In this document: piece by piece, positions 1-9,524 of the stretch
Layout of the letters: every line of letters begins with the position of its first letter
Numbering within the stretch: position 1 is the first letter of the stretch
DNA from: Pseudonocardia sp. CNS-139
GTDB taxonomy: Bacteria > Actinomycetota > Actinomycetes > Mycobacteriales > Pseudonocardiaceae
DNA: 64,000 nucleotides
Assembly: GCA_001942415.1 (NCBI GenBank)
Contig: MKJX01000171.1
Location: 1 to 64,000 of the forward strand
Reading direction: 5' to 3'
Notes under the pieces: generated by a model
The model's database searches: none
What the model was told of the DNA's origin: nothing
What the model saw: the letters and a program-made list of their open reading frames with translations, nothing else
Made by a program: the position numbers and the translations under genes

Positions 1-1421
1 TGGCCGGCGTTCTTCGCGCAGTGGGCGATGTTCCGCGACGCCGCGGGCGTCACCCAGCTCGACACCGTGCTGCGCTGGTTCCCGCCGGTCATCGAGGGCG
101 TGTGGGCGATCGGCGTGTACGCGCTGGCCCGCTCGATGCTCGGGGGCAGCCGCGCGCCGTGGGCCGCGTGCTGGCTCTTCCTGGGCCTGAACTGGATCGA
201 GCAGGACTACTTCTCCCCGCAGGCCATCGGCATCGTCCTGATGCTGACCGTGCTGACGTTCGCGCTCGGCCCGCTGGCCACCCGGCGGACGGACGCGGCC
301 GGCGTACCGGGCTGGCCCACACCGCACACCGGGGCGCGCCGGCTGCCGCTGTGGCGACGATGGGTGGTGGCGGCGCTGACGCCGCCCAACAGACCGAGCC
401 TGCCGGCCAAACAGCTCCTCCTGATCTACTTCTGCGCGTCGCTCTGCCTGATCGCGCTCGTCCCGGAGCACCAGCTCACGCCGTTCGCGATCATCGGCCA
501 GCTCGTGGTGCTGGCGATCGTCGGCCGGTTCCGCGGGCGCGGGATCGTGCTGGTGGCGCTGCTCGCGGTGATCGTCTACGTGCTGATCGCGGGCCGCGAG
601 TTCTGGCTCACCCAGCTCAGCCTGATCACCGGCAGTGACAACGAGGGCAACGCGCTGGAGACCGGCGTCGCCGGCCGACTACAGGGCGACTTCGGGCAGA
701 TCGTCGTGAAGGCGCTGCGCGTCATCGTCCCGGGCCTGACGTGGCTGCTCGCGATCGTCGGCGCGTGGGTCTACTGGCGGCGCCGGCGCGACCTGGTGCC
801 GATCGCGCTGGCCGCGGTGCCGATGGCGTTCGCCGCGCAGGGTACGGCGGCGAGGTGTTCCTGCGCATCGTCCTGTACGGGCTGCCGGTGCTCGCGGTGC
901 TCGGCGCGACGCCTGCGCCGGCTCGTGCGCTGGCGACGCGGCATGGAGTACGTGCTCGCGGTCGGCATGGCGGTGCTGTTCGGGTCGATCATCCTGATCC
1001 GCGGCGGCAACGAGTCGTACATGATCGTCTATCCGGACGAGGTGGAAATGGTGCGCGAGTCTACGCCACCACACCACCGGGTCTGGAGGTCGTGCCGCTG
1101 ATCAACGTCGGCCCGTACGCGGTGGAGGGCGTCGACACGCACAGCGACGGCACCGTGATCGAGGGCTGCGACCAGCTCGCCGACGACCCGATCCGCTGTG
1201 TCGACGCCGAGTCGCCGGACGTGCTGCTCACGTTCGACGCCGTCGAGGCGCAGGGCCGCGACCTCGACCTCAAGCCGCCGGGCTGGTCGCTGCAGGTCGT
1301 GCAGGAGCTGGTCGCGTCCGGGCGGTACGTCATCACCTACCAGAACGGCTACGACGTGGTGCTGCGCAAGGTCGCGGAGCCGCCGGCGGCCGAGGCACCG
1401 GCCGGTGCGGGCGGAGGCTGA
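1..1421 (+). CDS. Multi-spanning membrane protein, 5' end outside the window
   Basis: The reading frame is open from base 1. It shows several hydrophobic segments (about 60-220, 240-290, 410-600, 720-830 and 940-1010), interleaved with arginine-rich cytoplasmic loops. The motif NWIEQDYFSPQA lies in the first loop. The last 110 residues are hydrophilic and probably extracytoplasmic. The architecture resembles GT-C-like or polysaccharide-related membrane proteins of actinobacteria, but I cannot name a function. The frame breaks at about 843, 906 and 1064; inserting one C after GGG at 843 and one G in GAG(G)TC at 1064 restores a continuous protein ending in an Ala/Gly-rich tail. The next gene starts 12 bp downstream. 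Confidence 0.6.
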
Positions 1422-1433
1422 GGTGGGACGACC

Positions 1434-1817
<384 letters not shown>

Positions 1818-1820
1818 CCG

Positions 1821-1887
1821 ACCGCATTGTGGAGCCAGAATGCACGTGGGCGACTCCCCCAAGTGCAGTCTGGCTCCACAATGCGGT
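1821..1887. terminator. Long hairpin between convergent genes
   Basis: An inverted repeat with a 19-bp perfect stem (ACCGCATTGTGGAGCCAGA at 1821-1839, complement at 1869-1887) extends inward to 30-nt arms with two mismatches around a 7-nt loop. It sits between the stop at 1817 and the convergent stop at 1891. There is no T-run on either side, so it is probably a bidirectional intrinsic-like terminator of the actinobacterial type. Confidence 0.75.
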
Positions 1888-1890
1888 TCT

Positions 1891-3358
1891 CTAGCCGGCG
1901 AAGCGATCGCCACGTACTTCGTCTCCAGGAACTCGTCGATGCCGGCGCGGCCGCCCTCGCGGCCCAGCCCGGACTGCTTGATCCCGCCGAACGGGGCGGC
2001 CGGGTTCGACACCAGGCCGGTGTTGAGCCCGACCATCCCGGTCTCCATGCGCTCCGACACGCGCAGGGCGCGGTTCAGGTTCTCCGTGTAGAGGTAGCCG
2101 ACCAGCCCGAACTCGGTGTCGTTCGCGGCGGTGACGGCGGCGTCCTCGTCGTCGAACACCGAGATCGGCGCCACCGGGCCGAAGACCTCCTCGGCCGACA
2201 GCCGGGCGGTGAGCGGCACGTCCGAGAGCACGGTGGGCGGGTAGAAGTAGCCGGGCCCGTCCACCGGGTCGGCGCCCAGGTGCACCTTGGCGCCGCGGGA
2301 GACCGCGTCGCGCACGAGGTCCGTCACCTTGTCGCGGCCCTTGGCGTCGATCAGCGGGCCCACCTGCACGCCCTGCTCGGTGCCGCGGCCGACCTTGAGC
2401 GTGCCCATGCGTTCGGCGAGCCGGTCGCCGAACTCCTCCGCGACCGCGCGGTGCACGAGGAACCGGTTGGCGGCCGTGCACGCCTCGCCCATGTTGCGCA
2501 TCTTCGCGAGCATCGCGCCGTCGACGGCCTTGTCGAGGTCGGCGTCCTCGAACACGAGGAACGGCGCGTTGCCGCCCAGCTCCATCGACGTGCGCAGCAC
2601 CTTCGCGGCGGCCTGCTCCAGCAGCAGCCGCCCGACCCCGGTGGAGCCGGTGAACGACAGCTTGCGGGCCCGCCCGTCCCGGATGAGCGGCTCCATCACG
2701 CCGCCCGCGTCGGACGTCGTGACGAGGTTGAGCACACCGGGCGGCAGCCCGGCCTCGGTGAGGATCGCGGCGAGCGCGTGCATGGACAGGGGGTCTGCGC
2801 GGCGGGCTTGACCACCATCGTGCAGCCGGCCGCGACCGCGGGGCCGATCTTGCGGCTGCCCATCGCCGCCGGGAAGTTCCACGGCGTGATCAGCAGCGAC
2901 ACCCCGACGGGCTGCTTCTGCACGAGGAACCGGCTCGCCCCGTTGGGCGCCACGGCGTAGCCGCCGTCGATGCGCACCGCCTCCTCGGCGAACCAGCGGA
3001 AGAACTCGGCGGCGTAGGCGATCTCGGCCTTCGACTCGGCGACCGGCTTGCCCATCTCCAGCGTCATGAGCAGGGCGAGGTCGTCGGCGCGGGTGGTCAT
3101 CAGCTCGTAGGCGCGGCGCAGGATCTCCCCGCGCTCGCGCGGCGGCATCGCGGCGAACGACGCCTGCGCGGCGCAGGCCGCGGCGAGCGCGTCCATCCCG
3201 TCGGCGGGGGTGGCGTCGGCGACCTCGCAAAGCGCCTTCCCCGTGGCGGGGTCCTCCACCGCCAGCGTCATCCCGGACGCCGACGGCCGCCACTCCCCAC
3301 CGATGAACAGCCCGGTCGGTACGGCGTCGACGACCCTGGTCTCGTCGGTGTTCGTCAT
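1891..3358 (-). CDS. gabD: NAD(P)-dependent succinate-semialdehyde dehydrogenase
   Basis: A class 3 aldehyde dehydrogenase that would oxidise succinate semialdehyde, or a related aldehyde, to the acid. Visible motifs are the GEWRPSASG start region, TPWNFPAAM, MVVKPAAQTP, FTGSTGVGR (cofactor binding), MELGGNAPF (general base Glu), GEACTAANR (catalytic Cys) and the C-terminal PFGGIKQSGLGREGG. Length is about 485 residues, normal for the family. The ATG at 3356-3358 gives the conserved N-terminus. Two breaks are present: five Gs at 2789-2793 where six are needed, and near 1902, just before the stop at 1891-1893. Both look like single-base losses. It stands alone, divergent from an acyl-CoA dehydrogenase remnant. 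Confidence 0.85.
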
Positions 3359-3420
3359 GCGGGCGATGCTCCCACCGCCACACCGGTCCCGCAGGCACCA
3401 TCGGGGCAGGACGGGCCCCG

Positions 3421-4684
3421 TGACGTCGACGGTGACCAGGCTGCCCGCCCTCGTCCCGCCTGCCGCGGAGCTGCCCCCGCGGGTGGCGGCGCCGCGCGCG
3501 GAGGTGCGGGCGTTCCTGGCCGAGGAGCGGGCCGCGGCCCGCTGGACGCCGCGCGCGGACGGCGGGCGCGCCGGTGGCGGCGCACCGGGTGGCCGACCGG
3601 CAGATCGGGCCCACGCTGCTGCGGCACGGCACGGAGGCGCAGCGGCGGCGGTTCCTGCCCGGGATCGGGATGAGCGAGCCGGACGCGGGTCGGACCTGGC
3701 GGCGTCCGCACCCGGGCCGAACGGGTGGCCGGCGGTCTGACCGTCGGGCGCGCACCGGGCGCACGCGTTCTTCGCGCTCGCGCGCACGAGCCCGGGTCTT
3801 CGTGCCCGACGACATGGTGCTCGGCGAGATCGGCGCCGGATGGAAGCAGGTGACCGGCGAGCTGGCGTTCGAGCGCAGCGGGCCCGAACGGCTCGTCGAC
3901 GTTCCCGCTGCTCGCGGCCCTGGTCGGGGAGCTGGCCGGCACACGCGGCGCGGAGCGGGAGGTCGGCGGGCTGGTGGCGTGGCGCGGCTGCTCGTCGGCG
4001 ACGCTGGAGGAGACCGGGCTGGCCCGGCTGATGCTGCCGGCCGCCGCGGGCGGGAGCGAGGGCACGGTCGCCGACGCCGCCGTCGTGCTCGTCCCGCTGG
4101 TGGAGACCGACCTGCTCGCCGGCCGGCTGCTGCACGCGGCCGGGATCGCCGTGCCGGACGGGCCGCTGACGGTCGCGACCGGCGACGTCGGGAGCCGGCT
4201 CGTGCGGGTCCCGTGGGCGCGCGCCGCCCGCGGCGTCGCCGTGCTGGCCGGTGACCGGGTCGCGCTGCTCGACCCGGCCGCGTACACGGTGACGGACGGC
4301 GCGAACGTGGCGGAGGAGCCGCGCGATGCCGTCGACGTGATCGGGGACGCGCTCGCCGTGGCCCCGGCGCCGGAGGGTGCCGCGCAGGAGCTGCGTCTGC
4401 GGGGCGCGCTCGCCGCGAGCGTCCGCCACGCGGGGGAGCGTGTGCAGTTCGGCCGCCCCATCGGCCGCTTCCAGGCGGTGCAGCAGCAGCTCGCGCCGAT
4501 CGCCTACCAGGTGCACGGCGCGATCGGCTTCACCCGCGAGCACGACCTGCGGCTGCTCACCACCCGCCTGTGGGCCTGGCGCGACGAGGACGGCTCGGAC
4601 GCCGAGTGGAACGCGCAGCTCGGCGCGACCGTGCTCGCGGTCGGCGCGGAGGAGCTCCGGCCGCTCGTCGCAGGCCACCCGTGA
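3421..4684 (+). pseudogene. Decayed fusion of two acyl-CoA dehydrogenases
   Basis: The order of surviving blocks matches two adjacent acyl-CoA dehydrogenase (FadE-type) genes. The first keeps RAEVRAFLAEERAA, GAPVAAHRVADRQIGPTLL, FLPGI, GMSEPDAG, RAHAFFAL, VFVPDDMVLGEIGAGWK and FERSGPER. The second keeps LEETGLARLMLP, LVETDLLAGRLLHAAGI, AGERVQFGRPIGRFQAVQQ and AYQVHGAIGFTREHDLRLL. Segments of roughly 9 to 50 residues expected between these blocks are missing at seven or more places, including the junction that fuses the two genes near 3960. Single-base shifts add to the damage. The pattern of many segmental deletions differs from the one-base errors elsewhere and indicates genuine decay. The original role was probably beta-oxidation of an acyl-CoA or steroid side chain. 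Confidence 0.75.
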
Positions 4685-4707
4685 CGCTCCGGAACCGGTA
4701 GCGTCAC
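4681..4707. promoter_or_regulatory. 27-nt near-palindrome upstream of the kinase gene
   Basis: GTGACGCT at 4681-4688 and AGCGTCAC at 4700-4707 are exact inverted copies, and the centre contains CCGG-AA-CCGG. The element overlaps the stop of the decayed gene and ends 6 bp before the kinase ATG. It could be an operator or a weak hairpin. Confidence 0.45.
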
Positions 4708-4713
4708 CGCCCG

Positions 4714-6146
4714 ATGGACCAGGAGCAGGACGCCGCGACGGAACCGGCCACGCTGGGTCGCTACCGGATCGAGGGCCGCCTCGGCGCCGGACCCATGGGT
4801 GAGGTGCTGCTCGGCGTCGACGAGGCCGAGCGGCGTGCCGCGATACGGGTGGTGCCCGCGCAGCTCGCCGCCGAGCCGGGCTTCCGCGAACGGTTCCGGC
4901 GCGAGGTGCAGGTGGCCGCCACGGCGCCCGCCTGGTTCGTCGCCCCCGTGCTCGACGCCGACCCCGACGCGGAGCAGCCGTGGGTCGCCACCGCGTACGT
5001 CGAGGGGCCGCCGCTGCACCGGTTCGTCGCGGAGAACGGGCCGCTGGGCGCGCAGGGCACGGTCGCGCTCGCCGTGCGGCTGGCCGAGGGCCTGGCCGCG
5101 CTGCACGCTGCGGGGCTCGCGCACCTCGACCTCAAGCCGTCCAACGTGATCCTCGCCGCGGACGGGCCGCGGCTGGTCGACTTCGGGATGGCCCGCTCCG
5201 CCGACGGCTCCGCGTACGCGCAGGCGCCGGTGCTGGGGGCGCCCGCGTTCCTGTCGCCCGAGCTGGTCGCGGGCGTGCGGGAGGTCGGCCCGCCCACCGA
5301 CGTCTTCGCGTTCGGCTCGGTCGTGACGTTCGCCGCGACCGGACGTTCACCGTTCGCGGACGCGCGCCCGCGGCCGAGGCGCACCGGGTGGCCGCGGCGC
5401 CGCCGGAGCTCGGGCCGGTCGACGCCGGGCTGCGCGAGGTGCTGCTCGCGTGCCTGGTGAAGGACCCGGCGGCGCGCCCCGGGATGGCGCAGGTGCGCGA
5501 CCGGCTGCGGCTGCTCGACGCGCCCGCGCCCGCGCCCCCGCCGCCGCCCTCGGCCGCGCAGCAGACCGTGGTCGGGGCGCCCGTCGTGCACACGGCGCGC
5601 CGGCGAGGGACGGGTGCCGCGCTGGCGGCGGCCGTGGTGGCGGTCGCCGCGCTCGCGGTGATCGTCGTCGTGATGGTCGACCGGGCGGGCGGCGGGGACC
5701 CGGTGCCCGCCGCGGCGCCGCCGGCGCCGACCGCGGCCGCCCCGTCGGTCACGGCCGACGGCGTGCAGGTCTTCGACGTCGCCACCGACACCCGCTTCGG
5801 CAACGGCCAGGCCCGCTTCGCCACCCCGAGCGGCAACATCGCGTGCCTGTTGCAGGCCGGCGAGGCCCGCTGCGACGTGCGGAACCGCACCTGGCCGATC
5901 CCGCCCGCGCCCGCGAGCTGCACCCTCGACTACGGCACGGGCACCGTCGTCGCCGCGGGGCGGCCGGGCGAGCTGTCGTGCGTCGGCGACACGATCGCCG
6001 ACCCGTCGCTGCCGGAGCTCGCCTACGGGCAGGGCGTGCGGCTGGGCGACCTCGTGTGCGTGAGCCGGGAGACGGGCGTGCGCTGTGAGGACGAGCGCAG
6101 CGGGCACGGCTTCGCGGTCGCCCGGGCCTCCTACGACCTGTTCTAG
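4714..6146 (+). CDS. Membrane Ser/Thr protein kinase-like receptor with atypical ATP-site residue
   Basis: Residues 15-270 are a Hanks-type kinase domain: GRLGAGPMGEV (P-loop), HLDLKPSNV (catalytic loop, Asp present, HRD changed to HLD), VDFGMA (DFG) and SPE in place of APE. The VAIK lysine is replaced by Arg45 (AAIRVV), so catalysis is uncertain. A proline-rich linker, one transmembrane helix (AALAAAVVAVAALAVIVVVM) and an extracellular domain of about 130 residues follow. That domain has six or more cysteines and the FATPSGNIAC / RCDVRNRTW / SCTLDYG pattern seen in DUF6636-type proteins. The frame shifts once near 5365, within Asp-Ala repeats, and is otherwise continuous. It probably senses something at the cell surface. 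Confidence 0.75.
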
Positions 6147-6168
6147 GTACCTCCGGGACGGCCATCGA

Positions 6169-6588
6169 TCAGCCGATCTTGCGGAAGTCCCAGCTCGTGA
6201 TCTTCTGCGGTACCAGCCGCAGCCAGGCGTGCCGGCCGTCGTGCCCGACCGCGCCGCCGGTGTAGCGGTCGGCGAACGCCTGTTCGGGCCCGTCCAGCTC
6301 CGGGACGGGTTCGCCGGTGCGCGGCACCTCGCCGACCACCTCGACCCGTCCGCGCAGCTCGACGCCCCGCAGCTCGCCGTACGCGTCGCCGGCGTCGACC
6401 ACGACGGCCACCCGCGGGTCGCGCAGCAGGTCGGCCCACCGCTGGCTGCGGGCGAGCGACGTGAGCCACAGCGCCCCGCCGTGCCACACGAACCACAGCG
6501 GCGTGACGTGCGGGCCGTCCGGTCCGGTCGTCGCGACGCGGCACGTGCGTTGCCCGGCGAGGAACGCGTCCACCTCGTCCGGGGTCAT
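6169..6588 (-). CDS. PPOX-class (pyridoxamine 5'-phosphate oxidase-like) FMN/F420 enzyme
   Basis: A 139-residue split-barrel protein with the characteristic LAGQRTCRVATTGPDGPHV and PLWFVWHGGALWL strands, followed by RDPRVAVVVDAGD and a C-terminal GRHAWLRLVPQKITSWDF. This is the actinobacterial PPOX group that binds FMN or F420 and reduces small cofactors or xenobiotics. The ATG at 6586-6588 gives the usual family N-terminus MTPDEVDAFL. It converges on the kinase gene with a 22-bp gap lacking a hairpin. Confidence 0.8.
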   Translation of the reverse strand: MTPDEVDAFLAGQRTCRVATTGPDGPHVTPLWFVWHGGALWLTSLARSQRWADLLRDPRVAVVVDAGDAYGELRGVELRGRVEVVGEVPRTGEPVPELDGPEQAFADRYTGGAVGHDGRHAWLRLVPQKITSWDFRKIG

Positions 6589-6681
6589 CGCGATCCGCCG
6601 CCCGCGCCGCTGTGTCCGCACGGTGGGACCGTATCCGGGGCGATGCACGGCGGGCGAGGTTGTGGGGAGTAGAACCGGGGC

Positions 6682-7815
6682 GTGGACGAGCTGGTGGACA
6701 TCGCGGTGGTGGGTGCCGGCCCGGCCGGCACGGCGACGGCGCTGCGGGCGCTGCAGCTGCGGCCGCAGGCCACGGTGCTGCTGCTCGACGCGGCCGGGTT
6801 CCCGCGGGACAAGACGTGCGGCGACGGGATCTCCGCGCACGTGCTGGAGCTGCTCGACGCGCTGGACGTGCCCGGTCCGGCGAAGCTGGGGCATCCCGCG
6901 CCGCGGATGCGGCTGCGCGGGCCGGGCGGCGCCCTCGTCGACCGGACCTGCGCGCGGCCGAACCGGGTGATCCCGCGGGCGCTGTTCGACGCCGAGCTGG
7001 TGGCCGCCGCCGTCGCGCGCGGGGCGCGGCTGCGCCGGCACCGGGTGCGCCGGATGGAGGTGCGGGCGGACCGGGTGGTGCTCGACGGGAGCCTCGCCGC
7101 GCGGGTGGTCGTCGGCGCGGACGGCGCCAACTCGACCGTGCGCCGGCTGCTCGGCGCGCCCGTCGCGCCGCCGTCGACCACGGCCGTCGCGATCCGCGGG
7201 TACGCCCCGACCGCCGTCGACCCGGACGCGCTGGTGATCGAGTTCGCGCACGGGCGGGCACTGGCGTACGCGTGGTCGTTCCCGCTGGCCGGCGGCGGGT
7301 CGAACGTCGGGTACGGGGTGTTCGACCGGCGCGGCGGCGGGTCGCGGGCCGAGCTGCTGGACGGGCTGCGGGAGCTGCTGCCCGGCCACGAGCCCGACCC
7401 GGAGACCGTCCGCGGGCACCACCTGCCGCTCTCCACGGCGCCCCGCCACCACCCCGACGGGCGCGTGCTGCTCGCCGGCGACGCCGCGGCCATGGTGAAC
7501 CCGCTGACCGGCGAGGGGATCTTCGACGCCGTGGCGTCCGGGGTGCTCGCCGGGCGCGCGGCGCTGCTCGGGGCCGGCGCGGGGGCGGCGCACCGGCGGG
7601 CGATGCGGCGCACGTTCGCGCGGCACCACACGCACACCGACGTGCTGGCCCGGCTGCTGCCGCACGGCCGCGTCCTCGACGCCGCGCTCGCCGCGGCGGC
7701 CCGTGACCAGCGCGTCTTCGACGCCGCCGTGGACCTGGGGCTGGGCCGGGGCACGGCGTCGCCGGGCGCGCTCGGCAAGGTCGCCGCGGGCTACGCGGCG
7801 CTGCTGCGCGCCTGA
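6682..7815 (+). CDS. Geranylgeranyl reductase family FAD-dependent oxidoreductase
   Basis: A 377-residue flavoprotein with an N-terminal Rossmann motif VVGAGPAGTATALRAL, the family signature FPRDKTCGDGIS (residues about 40-51), VVVGADGANSTVRR and VLLAGDAAAMVNPLTGEGI near residue 265, all typical of the geranylgeranyl reductase / monooxygenase-like clade. Such enzymes saturate isoprenoid side chains of menaquinone or lipids, or hydroxylate small molecules. The substrate cannot be assigned here. Start GTG is chosen because the Rossmann strand follows after five residues. No breaks are seen. Confidence 0.8.
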   Translation: MDELVDIAVVGAGPAGTATALRALQLRPQATVLLLDAAGFPRDKTCGDGISAHVLELLDALDVPGPAKLGHPAPRMRLRGPGGALVDRTCARPNRVIPRALFDAELVAAAVARGARLRRHRVRRMEVRADRVVLDGSLAARVVVGADGANSTVRRLLGAPVAPPSTTAVAIRGYAPTAVDPDALVIEFAHGRALAYAWSFPLAGGGSNVGYGVFDRRGGGSRAELLDGLRELLPGHEPDPETVRGHHLPLSTAPRHHPDGRVLLAGDAAAMVNPLTGEGIFDAVASGVLAGRAALLGAGAGAAHRRAMRRTFARHHTHTDVLARLLPHGRVLDAALAAAARDQRVFDAAVDLGLGRGTASPGALGKVAAGYAALLRA

Positions 7816-7858
7816 CGCGCCCGTGTCGAGATCCGGCGCGCGGCTCCGACCTGGTGAC

Positions 7859-8194
7859 GTGAAGTACCTGCTGCTGATCTACGGCACGCCCGAGGGCCGC
7901 GACGGTGCGCTCGACCGCGAGATGGCGCTGCTGGAGGCCGCCGAGGCGGGGGAGTGGCTCGACGGCGCCCCCGTCGCGGACGCCGCGCTGACCTGCACCG
8001 TCCGCGTGCGCGACGGTGTCACGGCCGCGACGCCCGGCCCGTACGGGGGCGGCGGTCCGCTGCTGGCCGGGTACTGGGTGGTGGACTGCGCCGACATGGA
8101 CCGGGCCGTGGAGCTCGCGGCCCGGCTGCCGGAGGCCGCCGCCGCGGCGGTCGAGGTGCGGCCGCTGATGGCCCCGTCCGGGATGGAGATGTGA
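7859..8194 (+). CDS. YCII-related (DGPF-type) protein paired with a sigma factor
   Basis: A 111-residue protein starting MKYLLLIYGTPEGRD, the standard YCII/DGPF N-terminus. The usual DGPF motif appears as PGPY (residues about 59-62), followed by LLAGYWVVDCADMDRAVELAARLPEA. The start is GTG at 7859. Its stop overlaps the GTG start of the downstream ECF42-type sigma gene (GTGA at 8191), which is the diagnostic gene order of that sigma group. DGPF proteins are thought to be regulated by or act with the sigma factor; the biochemical role is unknown. Confidence 0.85.
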   Translation: MKYLLLIYGTPEGRDGALDREMALLEAAEAGEWLDGAPVADAALTCTVRVRDGVTAATPGPYGGGGPLLAGYWVVDCADMDRAVELAARLPEAAAAAVEVRPLMAPSGMEM

Positions 8195-9428
8195 GCGTGG
8201 TGCGCCGGGACGCGTCGGTGACCTGCTGCGCCCGCTGGCGCCGCAGGTGCTCGGCATCCTCGTGCGCCGCCACGGCGGCTTCGACGCGTGCGAGGACGCC
8301 GTGCAGGACGCGCTGCTCGCGGCGGCGGTGCAGTGGCCGGCCGAGGGCGTGCCGGCCAACCCGCGGGGCTGGCTGCTGACCGTCGCCGGGCGGCGGCTGA
8401 CCGACCACTGGCGCAGCGAGCAGGCCCGCCGTCGCCGGGAGACGACGGCCGCGTCGCTGGACGGCATCGACGGCGCCGCGCCCGCCGCCGACGCCGAACG
8501 CCCGCTGGAGTCCGACGACACGCTGACGCTGCTGTTCCTGTGCTGCCACCCGGCGCTCTCGCCCGCGTCGCAGGTGGCGCTGACGCTGCGGGCCGTCGGC
8601 GGGCTCACCACCGCGCAGATCGCGAGCGCGTTCCTCGTGCCGGAGACGACGATGGCGCAGCGGATCAGCCGGGCCAAACGCACGGTGGCCGGTGCGGCGT
8701 TCGCGATGCCGGCGCCGCAGGAGCGGGCCGCGCGCCTGGGCGCCGTGCTGCACGTGCTCTACCTGGTGTTCAACGAGGGCTACACGGCCACCTCGGGCCC
8801 GGACCTGCAGCGTCCCGACCTCACCTGGGAGGCCGTGCGGCTGGTCCGGCAGGTGCACGGGCTGCTGCCCGACGACGGGGAGGTCGCCGGGCTGCTCGCG
8901 CTGATGCTCGTCACCGAGGCCCGCCGGCCCGCCCGCACCCGCCCGGACGGGGCGCTCGTCCCGCTCGCGGAGCAGGACCGCAGCCGGTGGGACCGCGGAC
9001 CGCTGGAGGAGGGCATCGCGCTGGTCACGGAGACGATGGCCCGGGCGCCGGTCGGGCCCTACCAGCTGCAGGCCGCGATCGCCGCGGTGCACGGCGAGGC
9101 CGCGCGGGCCGAGGACACCGACTGGCCGCAGGTCGCGGCGCTCTACCGGGTGCTCGACGCCGTCGCGCCCAGCCCGGTGGTGACGCTCAACCGGGCCGTC
9201 GCGGTCGGGATGACCGAGGGGCCGCGGGCCGGGCTCGACCTGCTCGCCACCCTCGACGCCGACCCGCGCATGGCCGGGAGCCACCGGCTGCTCGCCGTGC
9301 GGGCGCACCTGCTGGAGATGGCCGGTGAGCGGGCCGGCGCGCACGCCGCGTACGCGGAGGCGGCGCGGCGCACCACCAGCATCCCCGAACAGCGCTATCT
9401 GGAGGAGCGGGCCGTTCGCCTGGGATGA
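8191..9428 (+). CDS. ECF42-type RNA polymerase sigma factor with C-terminal extension
   Basis: Sigma region 2 is visible as FDACEDAVQDALLAAAVQWP...NPRGWL and region 4 as ALTLRAVGGLTTAQIASAFL followed by MAQRISRAKRTV. About 200 residues of helical, TPR-like sequence follow, with the conserved LYLVFNEGYTATSG, EQDRSRW and VVTLNRAVAVGM. That extension and the upstream YCII gene define the ECF42 group, which lacks a classical anti-sigma factor. The GTG at 8191 overlaps the upstream stop. A single lost C near 8209 (GGGAC[C]GCGTC) puts the first seven codons out of frame with the rest. A second, diverged copy of this module lies at 12900-14422. Confidence 0.85.
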
Positions 9429-9485
9429 TTATCCGCAATGCCCGTTGCTCCCATCGGGCGGTTGGTGTTTCTCATCCTGTTGTTC

Positions 9486-9521
9486 ACCTGGTGTTCCCCG
9501 ACAGATGGGTGACACCTGGTT
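9486..9521. promoter_or_regulatory. Tandem CACCTGGT motifs upstream of the flippase gene
   Basis: CACCTGGTG (palindromic around the central T) at 9486-9494 recurs as CACCTGGT at 9514-9521, 28 bp apart, immediately before the flippase start. A TATGTT hexamer at 9524-9529 could be a -10 box giving a leaderless start at the ATG at 9537. Confidence 0.35.
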
Positions 9522-9524
9522 GCT

